The notes beneath the pieces are model-generated. The model was not told the DNA's origin. It did no database searches and saw only the letters and a list, made by a program, of their open reading frames with translations. 17,939 nt of DNA. Origin: JBOGJI01 sp050747865 (lineage in GTDB: Bacteria; Acidobacteriota; Thermoanaerobaculia; Multivoradales; JAHEKO01). Below are positions 15,534 to 17,939 of the stretch, piece by piece. Numbering within the stretch: position 1 is the stretch's first letter; the number at the start of each line of letters is the position of its first letter. The stretch spans positions 1 to 17,939 of the forward strand of contig JBOGJI010000219.1 in the NCBI GenBank assembly GCA_050747865.1, in the 5' to 3' direction. Both the position numbers and the translations under genes were made by a program.

Positions 15534-17708
15534 GTGCGTCGATCCACGTCATTCGTCCGCTCGTCCGCTTTTCCGCTCGCTCTGACGCTCCTCTGCCTGC
15601 TCGCGCCGTGGGCCACCTCGGCCCAAGCAACCGGCACGACGCAGGGAGAGCTACAGGAGGAGCCGGCCGATACGCAGGCGTCGACCGATCCCGCCAGCTC
15701 CCAAGACGACGATCCCGGGAACCGGGAGCGCCTGCGGGTCTTCGAGCGGATCGAGGTGCGCGAGCGCGCCGACGATCTGGTCGGAGTGGCCGACGCCGCC
15801 TCGGAGGGGACCACGGGGGCGGCCGATCTCGCGCGGCGCCCGATCCTGCGCGCCGGCGAGCTGGTGGAGACCGTGCCCGGGCTGATCGCCACCCAGCACA
15901 GCGGCGGCGGCAAGGCCAATCAATATTTCGTGCGCGGCTTCAACCTCGACCACGGCACCGATCTCGCGATCTCGGTCGCCGGAGTTCCGGTCAACATGCC
16001 GACCCACGGCCACGGCCAGGGTTACGCCGATCTCTCCTTCCTGATCCCCGAGCTGGTCGATCGCATCGCCTTCCGCAAGGGCACCTACGCCGCCGAGGAC
16101 GGCGACTTCTCGGCCGCCGGCGCCGCGTCGATCGATCTGGTGCGCTCGCTGCCGGAAGGCTTCGTCGAGCTGACCGGCGGCGGCAACGGCTTTCGTCGGG
16201 CGCTGGTCGCCGAGTCGCTCCCTGTCGGCGGCGGCGACCTGGTGGCGGCGCTCGACGCCGGCACCTACGACGGGCCGTGGCGGCGCGGCGACGACTTCGA
16301 CCGCGCCAGCGGCCTCGTCCGCTACAGCCACGGCGACGCCTCGCGCGGCCTATCGGTGACCGCCTTGGGCTACGACGGCGAGTGGCTGTCGACCGATCAG
16401 GTGCCGCGGCGAGCGGTGGAGTCGGGCCGCATCGACCGTTTCGGTCTCCTCGACCCGGGGCCGCGTGGCTCGGCCGAGCGCTACAGCCTGTCCGCCGAGG
16501 CGCATCGCGGGGGCGACCGCACGCTGAGCCGGGTCGGAGGCTACCTGCTCCACAACGACTTCGGCCTGGTCTCGAACTTCACCTACTTCCTCGACGACCC
16601 GGTGAACGGGGACCAGTTCGAGCAGGCCGACCGCCGCCGGGTCGGCGGCATCGAGGCCAGCCACTGGCGGCTCACGACCTGGGCCGGGCGGCCGGTCGAG
16701 ACCACGGTCGGCTTCGAGGCGCGGCACGACGCCATCGACAACGGCCTCTACCGCACCCGCGAGCTCGAGCGGTTGGCGACGGTCCGCGAGGACGAGGTCT
16801 CGCAATGGACCGGCGGCGCCTATGCCGAGGCCTCGGTGCGGTGGCACCCGAAGATCAGATCGGTCCTCGGCGTGCGAGCGGAGGGCTACACCGCCGACGT
16901 CGAGAGCGATCAGCCGGTCAACTCGGGAAGCCGCGATGACTCTCTGCTCGCCCCCAAGGCTTCGTTCGCGTTCGGGCCGTGGCGGGGGACCGAGCTGTAT
17001 CTCTCCTGGGGCCGCGGCTTCCACAGCAACGACGCGCGCGGCGCCACGATCCGCGTCGATCCGGCGAGCGGCGAGCCGGTGCCGCGGGTCGATCCCCTGG
17101 TGGTGGCGGAGGGGACCGAGATCGGGGTGCGTACGGCCACGCTGCCCGGCCTCCAGAGCACGCTGGCGGTCTTCACGCTCGAGCTCGACAGCGAGCTGGT
17201 GTTCGTCGGCGACGGCGGCGCCACCGAGGCGAGCCGGCCGAGCCGACGGGTCGGCGTCGAATGGACGAACCACTACCGGCCGCGTCCGTGGCTGGCGCTC
17301 GAGCTCGACGCCGCGGTCACCGGGGCGCGGTTCGCCGACGACGACCCCGCCGGCGAGGAGATCCCCGGCGCCCTCGAGCACGTGATCTCGGCCGGCGTCG
17401 GCATCGACGGTACCGGCCGCTGGAGCGGCGGCCTGCGGCTGCGCTACTTCGGCGGCTATCCGCTGATCGAAGACGACTCGGTGCGCGCCGGCTCGACGGC
17501 ACTGCTCAACACGCGGCTCGCCTGGCGCTTGAGCGACCGCCTGACCCTTACGCTCTCGGCGTTCAACCTCCTCGACCGCGAGGACAGCGACGTCGAGTAC
17601 TTCTACGCCTCGCGCCTCCCCGGCGAGCCCACCGGCGGCATCGAAGACGTCCACTTCCACCCGGTGGAGAAGCCCTCCGCCCGCCTCAGCGCCCGCTGGC
17701 GCTTCTGA
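15534..17708 (+). CDS. TonB-dependent outer-membrane receptor with His-rich plug motif, DUF4331-associated
   Basis: Outer-membrane active transporter of 724 aa. A signal peptide covers about 1-30 (PWATSA/QATG), then an acidic low-complexity linker at 31-65. A TonB-box-like VFERIEVRER lies at 69-78. The plug covers about 95-205: LVETVPGLIATQHSGGGKAN, QYFVRGFNLDHGTDLAISV, NMPTHGHGQGYADLSFLIPE and DRIAFRKGTYAAEDGDFSAA. The barrel ends in SARLSARWRF with a terminal Phe. There is no STN domain, so it is a plain transporter rather than a transducer. THGHGQG at 157-163 offers two closely spaced histidines and could bind a metal or metal complex, which is a guess. GTG 15534 is supported by AAGGAGG. 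The candidate ECF promoter at 15420 suggests control by the sigma factor two genes upstream. Confidence 0.92.
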   Translation: MRRSTSFVRSSAFPLALTLLCLLAPWATSAQATGTTQGELQEEPADTQASTDPASSQDDDPGNRERLRVFERIEVRERADDLVGVADAASEGTTGAADLARRPILRAGELVETVPGLIATQHSGGGKANQYFVRGFNLDHGTDLAISVAGVPVNMPTHGHGQGYADLSFLIPELVDRIAFRKGTYAAEDGDFSAAGAASIDLVRSLPEGFVELTGGGNGFRRALVAESLPVGGGDLVAALDAGTYDGPWRRGDDFDRASGLVRYSHGDASRGLSVTALGYDGEWLSTDQVPRRAVESGRIDRFGLLDPGPRGSAERYSLSAEAHRGGDRTLSRVGGYLLHNDFGLVSNFTYFLDDPVNGDQFEQADRRRVGGIEASHWRLTTWAGRPVETTVGFEARHDAIDNGLYRTRELERLATVREDEVSQWTGGAYAEASVRWHPKIRSVLGVRAEGYTADVESDQPVNSGSRDDSLLAPKASFAFGPWRGTELYLSWGRGFHSNDARGATIRVDPASGEPVPRVDPLVVAEGTEIGVRTATLPGLQSTLAVFTLELDSELVFVGDGGATEASRPSRRVGVEWTNHYRPRPWLALELDAAVTGARFADDDPAGEEIPGALEHVISAGVGIDGTGRWSGGLRLRYFGGYPLIEDDSVRAGSTALLNTRLAWRLSDRLTLTLSAFNLLDREDSDVEYFYASRLPGEPTGGIEDVHFHPVEKPSARLSARWRF

Positions 17709-17740
17709 TGCCGGCGTCTCCGGCCCCCGGGTCGGTCGCC

Positions 17741-17768
17741 GTTCATCTGTGCGAGTGATCGCTCCGTA
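17741..17768 (+). promoter_or_regulatory. Candidate ECF (SigK-like) promoter for the DUF4331 gene
   Basis: GTTCATCTG (17741-17749), 9 nt, TCGCTCCGTA (17759-17768), the same blocks as at 15420. Read as TCATC and CCGTA the gap is 16 nt. Transcription would begin near 17775, leaving a leader of roughly 77 nt before ATG 17852. Confidence 0.65.
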
Positions 17769-17780
17769 ATCACGACAAGT

Positions 17781-17802
17781 GTGCGCGGCAGGCCTCCCGC
17801 AC
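17781..17802 (+). other. Possible 5'-leader hairpin before the DUF4331 gene
   Basis: GTGCG (17781-17785), a bulged C and GG pair with CC and CGCAC (17796-17802) around a 7-nt loop. If transcription starts near 17775, this would sit at the extreme 5' end of the mRNA, where stems commonly protect transcripts. Short and bulged, so weak evidence. Confidence 0.25.
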
Positions 17803-17837
17803 GGAGAGCAGGCGACAGAACGAAACGACCCGATGAT

Positions 17838-17842
17838 AGGAG
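17838..17842 (+). promoter_or_regulatory. Ribosome binding site of the DUF4331 gene
   Basis: AGGAG lies 9 nt before ATG 17852 and supports that start for the truncated last gene. Confidence 0.7.
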
Positions 17843-17851
17843 AAGAAGACG

Positions 17852-17939
17852 ATGAGACTCAGAACCCTCGCCTCGACCCTGTGCCTGGCGTTGCTCGCCG
17901 CCGCCGTTCACGCCGCGAGCCACCGCGAGGCACCGGTGA
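17852..17939 (+). CDS. DUF4331 family secreted protein (5' part only, cut by window end)
   Basis: Only 29 codons are in the window. They encode a signal peptide (RTLASTLCLALLAAAVHA) followed at once by ASHREAPV. A mature N-terminus beginning with SHREAP is the recognised opening of DUF4331 proteins, which are secreted, of unknown biochemical function and often encoded near ECF sigma/anti-sigma pairs; the last point is from memory. Start ATG 17852 has AGGAG 9 nt upstream. A motif identical to that before the neighbouring receptor precedes it, so it is probably part of the same sigma-factor regulon. The assignment rests on a short but distinctive stretch. Confidence 0.75.
   Translation, partial: MRLRTLASTLCLALLAAAVHAASHREAPV

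Noticed and set aside
14227..15630. 467-codon minus-strand frame opposite the ECF/RskA genes
   Set aside because: Antisense shadow without family motifs or ribosome binding site.
17710..17724. GCCGG-CGTCT-CCGGC hairpin just after the second receptor stop
   Set aside because: A 5-bp stem with no T-tract is too weak to call a terminator.

Overview
The window looks like a chromosomal stretch of a high-GC, didermic (outer-membrane-bearing) bacterium. Two TonB-dependent receptors, two small outer-membrane beta-barrel candidates, a lipid A/glycan modification cassette and YajQ all point to a Gram-negative cell plan. The gene mix (FecR with an STN-like tail, SigK/RskA-type pair, DUF4331, AidB-like dehydrogenase) would suit Acidobacteriota or a similar environmental lineage, but nothing seen here fixes the taxon. 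Coding density is very high. No intergenic gap exceeds about 152 bp, and I see no tRNA, rRNA, CRISPR array, insertion sequence or phage gene.

Region 1 (1-4802) is a cell-surface-signalling module. An ECF sigma factor and a membrane-anchored FecR-type anti-sigma factor lie on the + strand. A convergent TonB-dependent receptor with an N-terminal STN signalling domain overlaps the FecR gene tail by 17 bp. A small secreted beta-barrel candidate is divergent from the receptor. The 87-bp divergent promoter region carries two near-identical TCGAAG(G)ATTTCG elements.

Region 2 (4903-7657) is a three-gene, translationally coupled envelope-glycan cassette: a DPM1/ArnC-like GT2, a small LABN-domain membrane protein and an ArnT-like GT39. 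The GT2 reading frame runs 133 nt into the next gene. Region 3 (7757-9503) holds a secreted cysteine-rich protein of unknown function, with six near-symmetrically spaced cysteines, followed closely by an OmpW-like barrel. Region 4 (9528-11804, minus strand) holds yajQ followed by an AidB-like acyl-CoA dehydrogenase.

Region 5 (11947-17939) is the most interesting part. A GAF-GAF-AAA+-Fis sigma-54 activator overlaps an ECF sigma factor gene by 14 nt, and that gene overlaps an RskA-type anti-sigma factor by 4 nt. A TonB-dependent receptor with a THGHG motif in its plug follows, and then the start of a DUF4331 gene, cut by the window end. The two non-coding gaps in front of the receptor and of the DUF4331 gene share the same bipartite motif (GTTCATCTG, 9-10 nt, TCGCTCCGTA). 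I read this as the promoter of the locally encoded ECF sigma factor. The region would then be a self-contained regulon: sigma-54 activator, ECF/anti-sigma pair, and two exported targets (a receptor and a DUF4331 protein) carrying the matching promoters.
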